From Ancrocorticia sp047501485 (GTDB taxonomy: Bacteria; Actinomycetota; Actinomycetes; Actinomycetales; Actinomycetaceae): DNA of 64,000 bases. Positions 43,381 through 52,213 of this stretch are shown here, one piece after another. The position numbers were made by a program, and so were the translations under genes. The stretch spans positions 1,227,702-1,291,701 of the forward strand of contig JAZDRN010000001.1 in assembly GCA_047501485.1 (NCBI GenBank). Reading direction: 5' to 3'. The notes beneath the pieces are model-generated. The model was not told the origin of the DNA, did no database searches, and saw nothing but the letters and a program-made list of their open reading frames with translations. The first letter of the stretch is position 1. Each line of letters starts with the position of its first letter.

Positions 43381-43455
43381 ATGCCCGCATGCGATCTATG
43401 CCCTTATCCGAGTCCCGGAATACGAATGCGGTGGCCCGATCCTGCCGGGGGATTC

Positions 43456-44382
43456 CTAACCGTTGGCGCGGCTTGCGGCGATAGCACCATCCGGATCGAT
43501 ACCCATTGACAGCAACGCGGTGGCAATGATGGCGTCGCCGCTATCATGAAGTGCTTGCGCAGCATTCTTTCCCGTGGCCTCCAAATAGGCATCGACGATC
43601 CGGTTACCCACCGCGTAGCCGGCCCCCATAGGAAGCCCGACGGGCTCCACCCCGAAGCGCACCGCGCCCGGATCTCCGTGCACCCACGCCGTGAAGTCAC
43701 GCATATCCCTGACTGCCAGTCCGGTGACCACCTTGTGAAGGATCTCGTCGTTCTCCAGATGCGGCACAGCGAACGGCGTGTACCCTGCTTCGCCATAGAG
43801 CTGGCGCGCGAATGCATCGGCAAGGCCCTCGGAGACGATCTGCTCGCCTACCGCGACCGTCGCCGGATCCCACACCACCCCGCCCGGCGCGTAGCGAAGA
43901 TTGTGATTGAGCTCGTGAACCGCGGCCGCCTCCAACCGGTCGAGGTTCTCCTGCGTCGGCCACACCGTCAGCGAAATGTATCCGGTCACGCTGCCGTTAC
44001 CACTGAGCCCCCGGGCCGGTCCCATGAAGTATTCGTCTCCGGGATCTCCCACAACCAATAGGAACGTAAGATCCGGCACCTTGAGACCAGGCACCGCCGC
44101 CATCTGAATACCGACGGCATGATCCAGGGCCGAGGCTATCCGGGCCCACGCGTCCGCCTCTTCGAGTTTTCCGAGTGCGTCGTGGACGGCGTCGCCATCC
44201 CGGTCGAGAGGGAAACCCATGCTCATGGCGTGTATGGCGGCCGGATCGACGTCGCCGGGAAAGTAGCGGAACATCCCCCTGACGGGTTCGAGCATTGTAC
44301 GGAGCCGTTCCTCGCGCCGTTGCGCGGGCGAATCCAGTACGGAGGTCATGCCGGTCAGAGTGTCAAGAACTGTAATCGTCAT
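43456..44382 (-). CDS. DUF2268-type putative zinc protease
   Basis: 308 residues. The metal motif AAAVHELNHNLRY (HExxH) and a downstream third-ligand segment EQIVSEGLADAFARQL fit DUF2268 gluzincin-like proteases. No signal peptide; intracellular. It follows the TipA-like MerR gene by 73 bp on the same strand, a pairing that suggests the regulator controls it. Confidence 0.85.
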   Translation of the reverse strand: MTITVLDTLTGMTSVLDSPAQRREERLRTMLEPVRGMFRYFPGDVDPAAIHAMSMGFPLDRDGDAVHDALGKLEEADAWARIASALDHAVGIQMAAVPGLKVPDLTFLLVVGDPGDEYFMGPARGLSGNGSVTGYISLTVWPTQENLDRLEAAAVHELNHNLRYAPGGVVWDPATVAVGEQIVSEGLADAFARQLYGEAGYTPFAVPHLENDEILHKVVTGLAVRDMRDFTAWVHGDPGAVRFGVEPVGLPMGAGYAVGNRIVDAYLEATGKNAAQALHDSGDAIIATALLSMGIDPDGAIAASRANG

Positions 44383-44455
44383 GACAACGACGGTAGAGCC
44401 TCACGCGACGTGAGGGTCAACAGGCGTTCCTCTGCCACAACAGGATCTCAGCTGC

Positions 44456-45322
44456 CTATTCCCACCTTGCCGCATCTGGGTCGATGCCGTGGGCCAGCGC
44501 ATTCGCATCGATGGTTCGTACCAGCCAACCGGTCAGGCCCCTCTCCCATCCATCGAGATATTCCTGGAAGCGCTCATCGCCGAGATAGAGGTGCCCGATG
44601 ATCACGTGCATGGAGCGGGTGCAATCGAACATCCGGCCAATCATCGCGCGATGCCGTTCCGCCAGTTCATTGGCTCTATCGCTGCCGGGCTCAACTCCTT
44701 CCCGGCATGCCTGCGCAAGTTCGCGGAACACGGCCTCGCCCGCGGTACGCAGTGCCTGCCTCTCCTCCTCGGACAATCCTGCCGCATTTCGCTCGAACTG
44801 GCCCCACTCATCCGAGTGGCCCCAGCGCCCTTTGGCCTCCTCGGCCCAGTCTTGCCTCCAACCATCGCCGAAGATCTCGGCCTGTTCTCGAGCCGTCAGG
44901 GCGGCGCCCGACGCGCGAGAGGCAAGGAGTCGTTCGACGGCGGCGGCCATCCTCTCGAATTTCACGATGCGTTCCCGGAGCAGTCGGATCTGTTTCCGCA
45001 AATGCCCCACCTCGTCGAACTGAGGATCGTCTAGGATCCCGCGAATGGTGGCGAGGCTGAACCCCAGTTCCTGATAGACGAGAATCCGGTGGATGCGCGC
45101 GACGTCGTCGCCCGAATAGCTTCGATAACCCGCCGCCGTCCGACCGGCCGGGCTTGCAATTCCCATCGAGTCCCAGTGGTGGAGCGTACGGACGCTCACG
45201 CCGACAAGCGAGGCGACCTCTCCCACCGTCAGTTCCTGGCCTTCAGGGTCCGCGATGCCGGGGGCGCGCTGAGAATGCCCATCCCTATCCGGCGTCATGG
45301 ACTCGGGAAGGTTCTTGTCCAT
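44456..45322 (-). CDS. MerR-family regulator with TipAS drug-binding domain
   Basis: Up to 288 residues. N-terminal MerR helix-turn-helix LTVGEVASLVGVSVRTLHHWDSMGIASPAGRTAAGYRSYSGDDVARIHRILVYQELGFSL, a coiled dimer helix, then a C-terminal TipAS-like globin-fold domain (about 165-280; FDCTRSMHVIIGHLYLGDERFQEYLDGWERGL). TipAL proteins bind thiopeptides and other drugs. The ~28 residues before the HTH are poorly conserved, so a later start is possible. Confidence 0.9.
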   Translation of the reverse strand: MDKNLPESMTPDRDGHSQRAPGIADPEGQELTVGEVASLVGVSVRTLHHWDSMGIASPAGRTAAGYRSYSGDDVARIHRILVYQELGFSLATIRGILDDPQFDEVGHLRKQIRLLRERIVKFERMAAAVERLLASRASGAALTAREQAEIFGDGWRQDWAEEAKGRWGHSDEWGQFERNAAGLSEEERQALRTAGEAVFRELAQACREGVEPGSDRANELAERHRAMIGRMFDCTRSMHVIIGHLYLGDERFQEYLDGWERGLTGWLVRTIDANALAHGIDPDAARWE

Positions 45323-45649
45323 ATCTGCGATCCGCCTCCCGTTGGGTTCTTCCGACGTGGGCGCAGGCGAACGGGTGGTTGGTGATGCCTCGGCCAGGTC
45401 GATTCTCCATCATCCCATGATTGCCGCTCGCCCATCGTCAACGCCGTGAGCCATCATTGCTTCGTAGAGAGTCGAACTGTCCAGCTACCAGTTCGCAATA
45501 CTCCCGCATTCGAAACTTCCGCATTCGAATGGCGAAATGTCACTCCTTTTCGCATGGAAACGCATGTCTTAGAGTTGCAATCGGATGGTTCGACGCGCCG
45601 CGTCGCGACGTCGGGGCATTTTCCTCAACATCTTCGGAAGGAAGACACA
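45323..45649. promoter_or_regulatory. Promoter region of hexulose-phosphate synthase with direct repeats
   Basis: 327 bp with no gene. Two 11-bp direct copies of CCGCATTCGAA at 45504-45514 and 45519-45529 (15-bp period) lie about 120 bp before the start codon and may be an activator site. Confidence 0.45.
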
Positions 45650-46294
45650 ATGGCCGCACGGCTTCAACTCGCATTGGACGATATCGAGTATCGAGAGGCG
45701 CTGGATCTCATCGAGCGAGTCCAGGCACACATCGATATCGTTGAAGTCGGCACTCCCCTCCTCATGAGATACGGGATGCCCATCGTTTGCGACGTCAAGC
45801 GGCTCTTTCCCCAGGTGCAACTGCTCTGCGACGCGAAGATAATGGACGGGGCGAAACTGGAGGCTCAACTCGCTTTCGATGCCGGCGCAGACTATGTGAC
45901 GATCCTGGCGGTCACCGATGACAGCTCCATTCGAGACTGCATCGAGACCGCGCAGGAATGGGACAGGCGCGTCATGGTCGATATGATGTGCGTTTCCGAC
46001 CTGGGATCGCGCGTCCGCCAACTGGAAGATATCGGTGTGGAGCTCGTCGCGGTTCATACAGGAGTGGATCAGCAGGCACGTGGCCGAACACCGCTCGAAG
46101 ATCTACGCGCCCTTTCAGAGGCGGTGACGCACGCGCAGATCGCGGTCGCCGGTGGGATAAGCCTTGACACTGCCCCGCAGTACATCGCCTTGGACCCGGA
46201 CATACTCATCGTCGGCACAGGAATCGTCGCAGCCGATGATCCCCTGAGAGAAAGCCGAAAGATGCACCAACTGATTCAGGAGGCAGCAGGATAG
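45650..46294 (+). CDS. hxlA: 3-hexulose-6-phosphate synthase
   Basis: 214 residues, AAGGAAG ribosome site before ATG 45650. The OMPDC-like TIM barrel is clear: LQLALDDIEYREALDLIERVQAHIDIVEVGTPLLMRYG, LLCDAKIMDGAKLEAQLAFDAGADYVTILAVTDDSSIRDC, VAVHTGVDQQARGRTPLEDL, VAGGISLDTAPQYIALDPDILIVGTGIVAADDP. Condenses formaldehyde with ribulose 5-phosphate, or supplies the reverse in pentose supply. No hxlB (6-phospho-3-hexuloisomerase) lies alongside; a related KGPDC activity cannot be ruled out. Confidence 0.88.
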   Translation: MAARLQLALDDIEYREALDLIERVQAHIDIVEVGTPLLMRYGMPIVCDVKRLFPQVQLLCDAKIMDGAKLEAQLAFDAGADYVTILAVTDDSSIRDCIETAQEWDRRVMVDMMCVSDLGSRVRQLEDIGVELVAVHTGVDQQARGRTPLEDLRALSEAVTHAQIAVAGGISLDTAPQYIALDPDILIVGTGIVAADDPLRESRKMHQLIQEAAG

Positions 46295-46419
46295 CCGGCC
46301 GTCCATCGTGCTCGGCGCCCATTCGAAATTCGATCAGACAGCCCTGTTCGCGTTCTGCCACTGGTCGGATATCCACGCGGCGGTCACCGGCGAAAAGCCC
46401 ATGACTGGCGCAATGCAAC

Positions 46420-46788
46420 ATGCAGACCTTCCACGCACTCTCCTCCCCGGGCACCGAGGTGGTGCTGCGTTCCCTCGTGACAGCGGCAACGGAGAACCCC
46501 GGTATCGCCGCGCGCATTCGCAGCAGCCTTTCCGGCCAGGAATCGGTGACCGGGCGTTTGGAGGCCGGTATAGGGACAGCTCCCAATCTCTATCCGGGTG
46601 CGCCATTCGATGAGATCGCCGAAACGCTGATCGGTGCGGTGGTCTTACGTGCTCTCAGCCAGACCCGCCTGGGGCCCAGGACGCAGAGAGGCTCGTCACG
46701 GCAGTTATCGGACCAGCTTCCTAGGCATGAAACGGCATGTGGTCCCCGCAGTTACCGCAGGGACCACATTACGACGTCGGCATTCTAA
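46420..46788 (+). pseudogene. Remnant of a TetR-family regulator C-terminal domain
   Basis: The first ~85 residues (TEVVLRSLVTAATENPGIAARIRSSL... PFDEIAETLIGAVVLRAL) resemble the C-terminal ligand domain of TetR/AcrR regulators (TetR_C type), but no helix-turn-helix is encoded upstream in any frame, and the tail after residue ~85 is not family-like. Probably a decayed regulator. Confidence 0.6.
46737..46769. terminator. Hairpin between converging genes
   Basis: Perfect 10-bp arms ATGTGGTCCC and GGGACCACAT around a 13-base loop that can itself pair, located between the TetR remnant (+) and the PRC-barrel gene (-). Confidence 0.75.
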
Positions 46789-46818
46789 GCACCAGGTGCC
46801 AGTGCCGTTCTAGTCAGC

Positions 46819-47649
46819 CTAACGCCGCTCGGGCGAGGAACTGTCGTCGACGTCGATCTCTTCTTTGCGTACATCCGCGCTGACGGTCTCGGAATCCTGA
46901 ACCGTGCGCTTTGCGAAGTTCACTTTCTCCGTGGCCACGGTTTCCTTCTCGACGACAGGACGCTCTTCGCGGAGAGTGATGACTTCCTCGTCCCCTGAAT
47001 CCTCAATGGAACCCGCCGCGCGAGCCTGAGCCGAATCGGGGTCGATCTTCTCGCGCTCCACGACGAGCTCTTCGCGGCGCACAGGGACCTCGACATTCTC
47101 AGTCTCGGTTCGTACCCGCTTGCGCAGATGAGCCTTGCTCGCCTCCTGTTCGCGCGTATCGACGCGAAGGCGTTCCTCGTGGGCGACCATCTGGCCGTCG
47201 TCGGCAACGTCGCCGCGCTGGTCTCTGACACCGGTTTTTTCACCGCCGTAAGTCTGCTCACGAGCCTGGTCGCGGCGTGCGTCCGGGCGCCCATGCTCAT
47301 GACCTTCCCGGTTAGGCGGAACGTTTCCCGTGGGCTGGCCTCCGCCGTAGTAGCGGAAGAGTGCCTGTTCCTCCTCGGGCGTGATCTCTCCATCCGCCTC
47401 GATGTTCGGAGCGTCCTTGATGAAGTCCTTCGTGAACGGAACGATCAGATCGTTTTCCGCGGGCCGGGTCGCATCTACGGGAACGAATGTCTCGCGGGTT
47501 CCGAACAGTCCCATCTTTACGGTGACGAACGTTGGTCGTCCTGTCTCGTTGTCGAGGTACACCTGCCCGACTGGTCCGATTTTGTTGTGTTCGCTGTCGT
47601 AAACCGTGGCGTTCTCAAGGGTCTGAAAATCATACTGTCTGCCGGCCAT
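46819..47649 (-). CDS. PRC-barrel and DUF2382 (YsnF-like) stress protein
   Basis: 276 residues. Residues 1-75 are a PRC barrel (LENATVYDSEHNKIGPVGQVYLDNETGRPTFVTVKMGLFGTRETFVPVD); residues ~150-265 are the charged DUF2382 repeat (VAHEERLRVDTREQEASKAHLRKRVRTETENVEVPVRREELVVEREKID). A glutamate/arginine-rich linker separates them. Such proteins are linked to general stress in actinobacteria and Gram-positives. Confidence 0.88.
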   Translation of the reverse strand: MAGRQYDFQTLENATVYDSEHNKIGPVGQVYLDNETGRPTFVTVKMGLFGTRETFVPVDATRPAENDLIVPFTKDFIKDAPNIEADGEITPEEEQALFRYYGGGQPTGNVPPNREGHEHGRPDARRDQAREQTYGGEKTGVRDQRGDVADDGQMVAHEERLRVDTREQEASKAHLRKRVRTETENVEVPVRREELVVEREKIDPDSAQARAAGSIEDSGDEEVITLREERPVVEKETVATEKVNFAKRTVQDSETVSADVRKEEIDVDDSSSPERR

Positions 47650-47762
47650 TGTAATGACACACTTTCTGTTAGCTCACCGTTCATTGCCTGGGTGAGGCCT
47701 CTCCCGATGTCCTCGGGTAGAACTACCGTAACCCTGTAAGCTTACGATGTAAACAACTTTTT

Positions 47763-47814
47763 GATACAAGCTGTATCGATGCCGGGGAATGTACCTGGTT
47801 CGAATGATTCGAAC
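47763..47814. promoter_or_regulatory. Two palindromes in the PRC/holin-like intergenic region
   Basis: GATACA-AGC-TGTATC at 47763-47777 and a perfect 7-3-7 palindrome GTTCGAA-TGA-TTCGAAC at 47798-47814. They are probable transcription factor sites for the flanking divergent genes; the regulators are unknown. Confidence 0.5.
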
Positions 47815-47934
47815 ATGTCGGTGCACCTAAAAATTGGCTCGGCCCAGACGGTTCTCTCAGCGTCGCCGCTACCCTATACGGTGTAAGGTTGTCCTCATCG
47901 TGCTGGCCCGATACGACCGGAAAGGAGTGCCGGC

Positions 47935-48069
47935 ATGATTACTGGAACGCGGGCTCCGCGGTTCTCGTATCGACGCGCCGTGCGCCTTCGCCACCGGAAT
48001 GGCGCGACGACGAGAGAACTTCAAGATCGCCACCACGGGTACTTCTCACCTCCTACACCGGTTGAATGA
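47935..48069 (+). CDS. Possible 44-residue basic small protein
   Basis: ATG preceded at 7 bp by a near-perfect AAAGGAG site. The predicted product (MITGTRAPRFSYRRAVRLRH...) is arginine-rich with no transmembrane segment or known family. The strong ribosome site argues for translation; it may be a leader peptide for the downstream holin-like gene 45 bp later. Evidence is otherwise limited. Confidence 0.4.
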   Translation: MITGTRAPRFSYRRAVRLRHRNGATTRELQDRHHGYFSPPTPVE

Positions 48070-48114
48070 CTGGTTGGGCCCGCGAGACCATCCCTTCCCT
48101 ATCGAAAGAAAAAC

Positions 48115-48525
48115 ATGAGCCATTCAGAACATCCACAACAGCCATCTACAGCGGAACTCATCACCCAGCTTTCGGAACAGACCTCGCGATTGGTGCGGGA
48201 CGAACTGAAGCTGGCCAAAGCTGAGATGACATCGTCGGCCAAACAAGGTGGCGCCGGTATCGGGCTGCTGGGCGCTGGCGGCTTTCTCGCCGCCTACGGC
48301 TTCGCAGCCCTCATCGCCACGGCGATCATCGCGTTAGCCCTCGTGGTTCCCGCCTGGGTGGCGGCGCTCATCGTCACCGTCGTGTTGTTCGCCGCCGCGG
48401 GCATCGCCGCACTGATCGGCAAGAAGAAAGTGCAAGAGGTCTCGCTCGCTCCTGAGCGCACCATCGACAACGTCACCAAAGACATCAGCGAAATAAAGGA
48501 GAAGGCTCGCCATGACAACGCCTGA
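48115..48525 (+). CDS. Holin-like/DUF1469 family membrane protein
   Basis: 136 residues: an amphipathic N-terminal part (ELITQLSEQTSRLVRDELKLAKAEMTSSAKQGGAGIG), two hydrophobic helices (about 51-75 and 80-100), then a charged tail. This is the actinobacterial 'phage holin family' (DUF1469) that travels with DUF3618 and DUF4235. Overlaps the next gene by 14 bp. Confidence 0.88.
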   Translation: MSHSEHPQQPSTAELITQLSEQTSRLVRDELKLAKAEMTSSAKQGGAGIGLLGAGGFLAAYGFAALIATAIIALALVVPAWVAALIVTVVLFAAAGIAALIGKKKVQEVSLAPERTIDNVTKDISEIKEKARHDNA

Positions 48526-48904
48526 AACACCCCGTCGGATGCCACGTCCCGATAGTAAGACGGATTCATACCAGCGTCCCGAGCCCGATGGCGACGCCGC
48601 CGTCAGAGATATCGAGGCAGACATCGCCCAGACACGGCGGGACCTGGGAGAGACCGTCGAGCAGCTTGCCTCGGCCTTGGACGTCAAGTCTCGCGCGAAG
48701 GATCAGCTGAATGCGGCAAAAGAGCGCGCGACAGAACAGTTCGCCCACGCCCAGGAACAGGTGAGTGAAGGCGTTACCAAGGCCCGCGAGAAGATGACCG
48801 AGGATGACGGCCGGCCGAACAGCATGGGTTGGACCGTCATCGGCGCCATCGGCGCGGCTTTGGGCTTGATCGTGATCCTCGGCCTGCGGAGAAAGCGCTC
48901 GTAA
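48512..48904 (+). CDS. DUF3618 protein
   Basis: 130 residues. Diagnostic N-terminal block AVRDIEADIAQTRRDLGETVEQLASALDVKSRAKDQL, a helical middle, and one C-terminal membrane helix (GWTVIGAIGAALGLIVILGL) ending RRKRS. Function unknown; envelope-associated with the holin-like protein. Confidence 0.9.
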   Translation: MTTPETPRRMPRPDSKTDSYQRPEPDGDAAVRDIEADIAQTRRDLGETVEQLASALDVKSRAKDQLNAAKERATEQFAHAQEQVSEGVTKAREKMTEDDGRPNSMGWTVIGAIGAALGLIVILGLRRKRS

Positions 48905-48912
48905 GCCGCCGG

Positions 48913-48929
48913 CTACGGGCGCCCCGTAG
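48913..48929 (+). terminator. Small hairpin between DUF3618 and DUF4235 genes
   Basis: Perfect 7-bp stem CTACGGG/CCCGTAG with a three-base loop, flanked by further CGCC/GGCG pairing. May attenuate or process the transcript. Confidence 0.5.
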
Positions 48930-48974
48930 GCGATTGCGAAGAGACCCTGTCAAACACAGTGAAAGGCAGTAGAT

Positions 48975-49298
48975 ATGTCCAAAGATAGATCCAGTGACGC
49001 CGCCACCAAGAAGTCCGGCAACACCTCCGCGAAGATTCTCTACCGCCCTGTCGGTATGGTTGGAAGCCTTGTCAGCGGTGCTGTGGCCAGCATCGTCTTC
49101 AAGCAGGTATGGAAGGTCATCTTCCCGACCAAGACGAGTAACAAAGCTCCGAAGGCCCTCGAATCGGACGTCAGTCTCCGCGAGATACTCCTTGCTGCGG
49201 GACTGCAAGGAGCGATATTCGCATTCGTGAAAGCGCTCGTCGACCGCGGCGGAGCACGGGCCTTTCAGCGAGTCATAGGCGAGTGGCCCGGCGACTGA
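48975..49298 (+). CDS. DUF4235 membrane protein
   Basis: 107 residues: AKILYRPVGMVGSLVSGAVASIVFKQVWKVI and a second hydrophobic segment EILLAAGLQGAIFAFVKALVDRGGA, typical of DUF4235. Third member of the envelope trio. GTG/ATG-like context with AAAGGCAG upstream. Confidence 0.88.
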   Translation: MSKDRSSDAATKKSGNTSAKILYRPVGMVGSLVSGAVASIVFKQVWKVIFPTKTSNKAPKALESDVSLREILLAAGLQGAIFAFVKALVDRGGARAFQRVIGEWPGD

Positions 49299-49311
49299 GC
49301 CGCCGGGCCAC
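49283..49311 (+). terminator. Hairpin terminator overlapping the DUF4235 stop
   Basis: Perfect 11-bp stem GTGGCCCGGCG/CGCCGGGCCAC with a seven-base loop that contains the stop codon region, between two converging genes. Confidence 0.8.
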
Positions 49312-49338
49312 CACAACCGATAAAACGAGAAAGGGAGC

Positions 49339-50475
49339 CTATTCCTTTCGATGTGAGCCTTCGCCCCTCGCGGAGCTTTCATCTTGGATAGGTTCCCTTT
49401 TGTCGCTGCGTCCTGCTGACATGCGCAGAGCGCGTGCACGCTCCACGTCTTCCTGGAACTTCTTGGCCTTCTTATCGCTGGCCTTGGTGTCGCGGGGAGG
49501 CAGCTGCAGGTTCTCCTCGGCAGGCATACCGGCCTGGAGTTCCCGGCTGCGTTCGATCTCGCTGTCGACCTCCGCACCGAACAGCAGAATCGCGTTGATG
49601 ATATAGATCCACAGCAGCAGAATGATCACGCCGGCCAGCGCACCGTATGTTGCGTTGTAGTTACCGAAGTTGGAGACGTAGAAGAAGAAGCCGAGAGTTG
49701 CCGCAACCGCCACCACAATGGCAATGAGGGCTCCGATGCTTATCCATCGAAACTTCGGCTGGCGCACATTCGGGGTGGCGTAGTAGAGAAGCGCGATGAC
49801 GATGACGACGAGGAGTGCCAGGAGCACCCACTTGGCGATACTCCACACGTTCAAAGCCACCGAACCTAAGCCGATCGCCTCGCCGACCGCCTCTGCGACA
49901 GGCCCGGAGAGCACGAAGATCATCAGGCCCACGGCGCCCAGCACGAGAATGAATGCGGTCAGAAGGTACTGCTGCAGATTGAGCTTGATCGCGCCGCGCC
50001 CTTCGGGGACGTCGTGAATCTTGTTCATAGCACGCCCGAAGGCTTTGACGTAACCAGAAGCCGACCACAGTGCCGTCAATAGGCCGATTACCAGGCCGAT
50101 CCCGGCAGCCGGTGCCGTGAGCACCGATTCCAGAGCGGGCTGAACGCTCTGCCAGGTCTCCTCCGGCACGATTTGCTCCGCCTCGTCGAGCAGAGAGGTT
50201 AACGTCGACTCGCTTTGCGCGAAGATGCTGAGAATTGAGACGAGCGCGATGAGGGCGGGGAATATCGAGAACACAGTACGATACGTGAGACCGGCAGCCA
50301 GATCGGTGCACCCGTCGGCAGAGAATTCCCGCACCGTGGTTCGCAGCACGTATTTCCAGGAGGGAGCTGTGATCTCCGTCGGACTGTTGGGTTTGCGATC
50401 GTCCTCTGGATCTGGAGCTTGATTGCTGTCTCGCTGTTGAACGGGCTCCTGCTTCTGAATGTGCTTCGGCGCCAT
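49339..50475 (-). CDS. YihY/BrkB-family inner membrane protein
   Basis: 378 residues from the ATG at 50475. Six predicted helices in the region ~55-300; the family start SADGCTDLAAGLTYRTVFSIFPALIALVSIL is evident, with later GFFFYVSNFGNYNATYGALAGVIILLLWIYIINAILLFGAEV. The C-terminal 80 residues are charged. Often annotated as putative transporter or serum-resistance protein; molecular role unresolved. Divergent from a TetR gene. Confidence 0.9.
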   Translation of the reverse strand: MAPKHIQKQEPVQQRDSNQAPDPEDDRKPNSPTEITAPSWKYVLRTTVREFSADGCTDLAAGLTYRTVFSIFPALIALVSILSIFAQSESTLTSLLDEAEQIVPEETWQSVQPALESVLTAPAAGIGLVIGLLTALWSASGYVKAFGRAMNKIHDVPEGRGAIKLNLQQYLLTAFILVLGAVGLMIFVLSGPVAEAVGEAIGLGSVALNVWSIAKWVLLALLVVIVIALLYYATPNVRQPKFRWISIGALIAIVVAVAATLGFFFYVSNFGNYNATYGALAGVIILLLWIYIINAILLFGAEVDSEIERSRELQAGMPAEENLQLPPRDTKASDKKAKKFQEDVERARALRMSAGRSDKREPIQDESSARGEGSHRKE

Positions 50476-50647
50476 CCTGAGATCCTTTCCTCGGGTGATT
50501 TGCGAGTAACCTGCCGGTTCCCATGCGGTTGGGGCACCCTCGAGCGCACCACACAAAGCACCGGTGACTGTCTTAACAGCTCTAGACTAACAAAGTAAGG
50601 CTGAGCATTGTCTGGTGTACGTGCCGCGAAAGCGTGAAACTAGAACC

Positions 50648-51376
50648 ATGAACAGTGAGAAGCGGGATCTGCCCACCCAGCCAACCCATAGGACTGGTGG
50701 CCAGGGGCTGGATCGGGAAAAGGTAGTCAAAGCCGCCCTGCGGGTAATCGATCGAGATGGCATTCGCGCATTGACCATGCGTGGCCTTGGCAAAGAGTTA
50801 GGCGTTGAGGCGATGTCTCTGTATCGATATGTCACCGGCCGGGAAGACCTGCTGGAAGCGGTGGTGGTAGAGCTTCTCACGGGGGTGATGGAGGAGCTCG
50901 ACGGCGACATCACCACGAGCTGGCAGGGATACATGCAGAACCTTGCACACAGCGTGCGCAAGCTTGCCCTGGAGCACCCCGCCGCCTTTCCACTCATTGC
51001 CACCCGTCACCCGGCGGCCCCGTGGCTGCGACCTCCCCTACGCAGCCTGGACGTTGTGGAGAACTTCCTCACCACCCTTCAGCGGTTCGGGTTCAGCGAC
51101 GTGCAGCTGGTCGAGGCTTATCGATCATTCACCAGTTTTCTCTTAGGGCATCTCCTGCTCGAAGCCGCCGCTCAGGGGGTCGAGACCTCTCCGCTCGAAG
51201 AGCCTATCGACGAGGGTGGGGCGCAGATTCCGAATCGCGACGGAAAGACTCGTCTCAACCGCAATAGCGAGGTTTTCCGGCTGCGTTCCCTGCTGAGCGA
51301 GGATCACGGCGCAGAGGAGTTCGAATCATCGTTGGAGACCCTCCTAGATCGCATCGAGCTCGAGGTCTCGCAGTAG
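50648..51376 (+). CDS. TetR-family regulator (TetR_C_1 type)
   Basis: 242 residues from the ATG at 50648. HTH: REKVVKAALRVIDRDGIRALTMRGLGKELGVEAMSLYRYVTGREDLLEAVV. The C-terminal part (SVRKLALEHPAAFPLIATRHPAAPWLRPPLRSLDVVENFLTTLQRFGF) matches the TetR class C-terminal domain found in tetracycline-type repressors. Divergent from the BrkB gene 172 bp away, its likely target. Confidence 0.9.
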   Translation: MNSEKRDLPTQPTHRTGGQGLDREKVVKAALRVIDRDGIRALTMRGLGKELGVEAMSLYRYVTGREDLLEAVVVELLTGVMEELDGDITTSWQGYMQNLAHSVRKLALEHPAAFPLIATRHPAAPWLRPPLRSLDVVENFLTTLQRFGFSDVQLVEAYRSFTSFLLGHLLLEAAAQGVETSPLEEPIDEGGAQIPNRDGKTRLNRNSEVFRLRSLLSEDHGAEEFESSLETLLDRIELEVSQ

Positions 51377-51412
51377 CGGTGCCAACCTCGCCCGTCGTCA
51401 GACGGTGTGCAC

Positions 51413-52207
51413 TCAATGAACCGACCGGTGCGCCGCGCCGAATTGCCGGCGCACCGGTGAGAGCACCAGCGTCTCCAGGATCAGTGTGAGCACCACGAGA
51501 ACCGCGGCGAGCGCGAAGATCTGCGGCGTGTCGATGTTGATCTGGGCCTGACGCACCTGGGCGCCGATTCCCGTCGAGATGGCGAGGAGTTCGCCCATCA
51601 CGGCCAGGCGGACCGATTGACCACAGGCGACCGTGAATGCCGAGACCACCGTGGGAAGCACGGCGGGGATGGTCACGTGACGCAGTGTCCCCCACCGTCC
51701 GAAACGGAACACCTGGGCCATTTCCAGTAGTTCCGGCCCGACCCGGCTCACGCCGTCGCGCGTCGAGGTGTAGAGCAGAGGTAGGGTGACGCACACGATC
51801 AGTAGGATAACCACCTGAACTGTCGGCCCGAACCACACCATGGCAACGACCACGATGACGATAGGCGGTGCCGTCAGCAAGATCTGGATGAGGCTCTGGG
51901 AGAACCAGTCCAGCTGAGGGATACGTGCCGAAGCCCATCCCCAGACGAGGCCTATCACGGTGGCCGCCATCAAACCGATTGCGGCTCGGGAAAGGGTGAG
52001 CCCCAGCATCGACCACAGGTCGCCGGTACCGACGAGATCGATAAGTGCATCGAATGTGGCCTCGGGCGAGGGCAGCACATAGCCGGGTTGGGTAAGCGAA
52101 GCCGCCCACCATATTCCGAGCACGGCCGCGAGGCCAGCCCCGATCCACACCGGACGTGAACTCTTCTGGGGCCGGCCTCGCGTAGGAGTAGTCCTTACCG
52201 ATTCCAT
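51413..52207 (-). CDS. ABC transporter permease (NitT/TauT/SsuC type)
   Basis: 264 residues with about six membrane helices (for example VWIGAGLAAVLGIWWAASL and VVVVAMVWFGPTVQVVILLIVCVTLPLLY) and the permease loop ELLEMAQVFRFGRWGTLRHVTIPAVLPTVV. Last gene of the iron-box operon, 6 bp after the binding-protein stop. Confidence 0.92.
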   Translation of the reverse strand: MESVRTTPTRGRPQKSSRPVWIGAGLAAVLGIWWAASLTQPGYVLPSPEATFDALIDLVGTGDLWSMLGLTLSRAAIGLMAATVIGLVWGWASARIPQLDWFSQSLIQILLTAPPIVIVVVAMVWFGPTVQVVILLIVCVTLPLLYTSTRDGVSRVGPELLEMAQVFRFGRWGTLRHVTIPAVLPTVVSAFTVACGQSVRLAVMGELLAISTGIGAQVRQAQINIDTPQIFALAAVLVVLTLILETLVLSPVRRQFGAAHRSVH

Positions 52208-52213
52208 AGTCGC

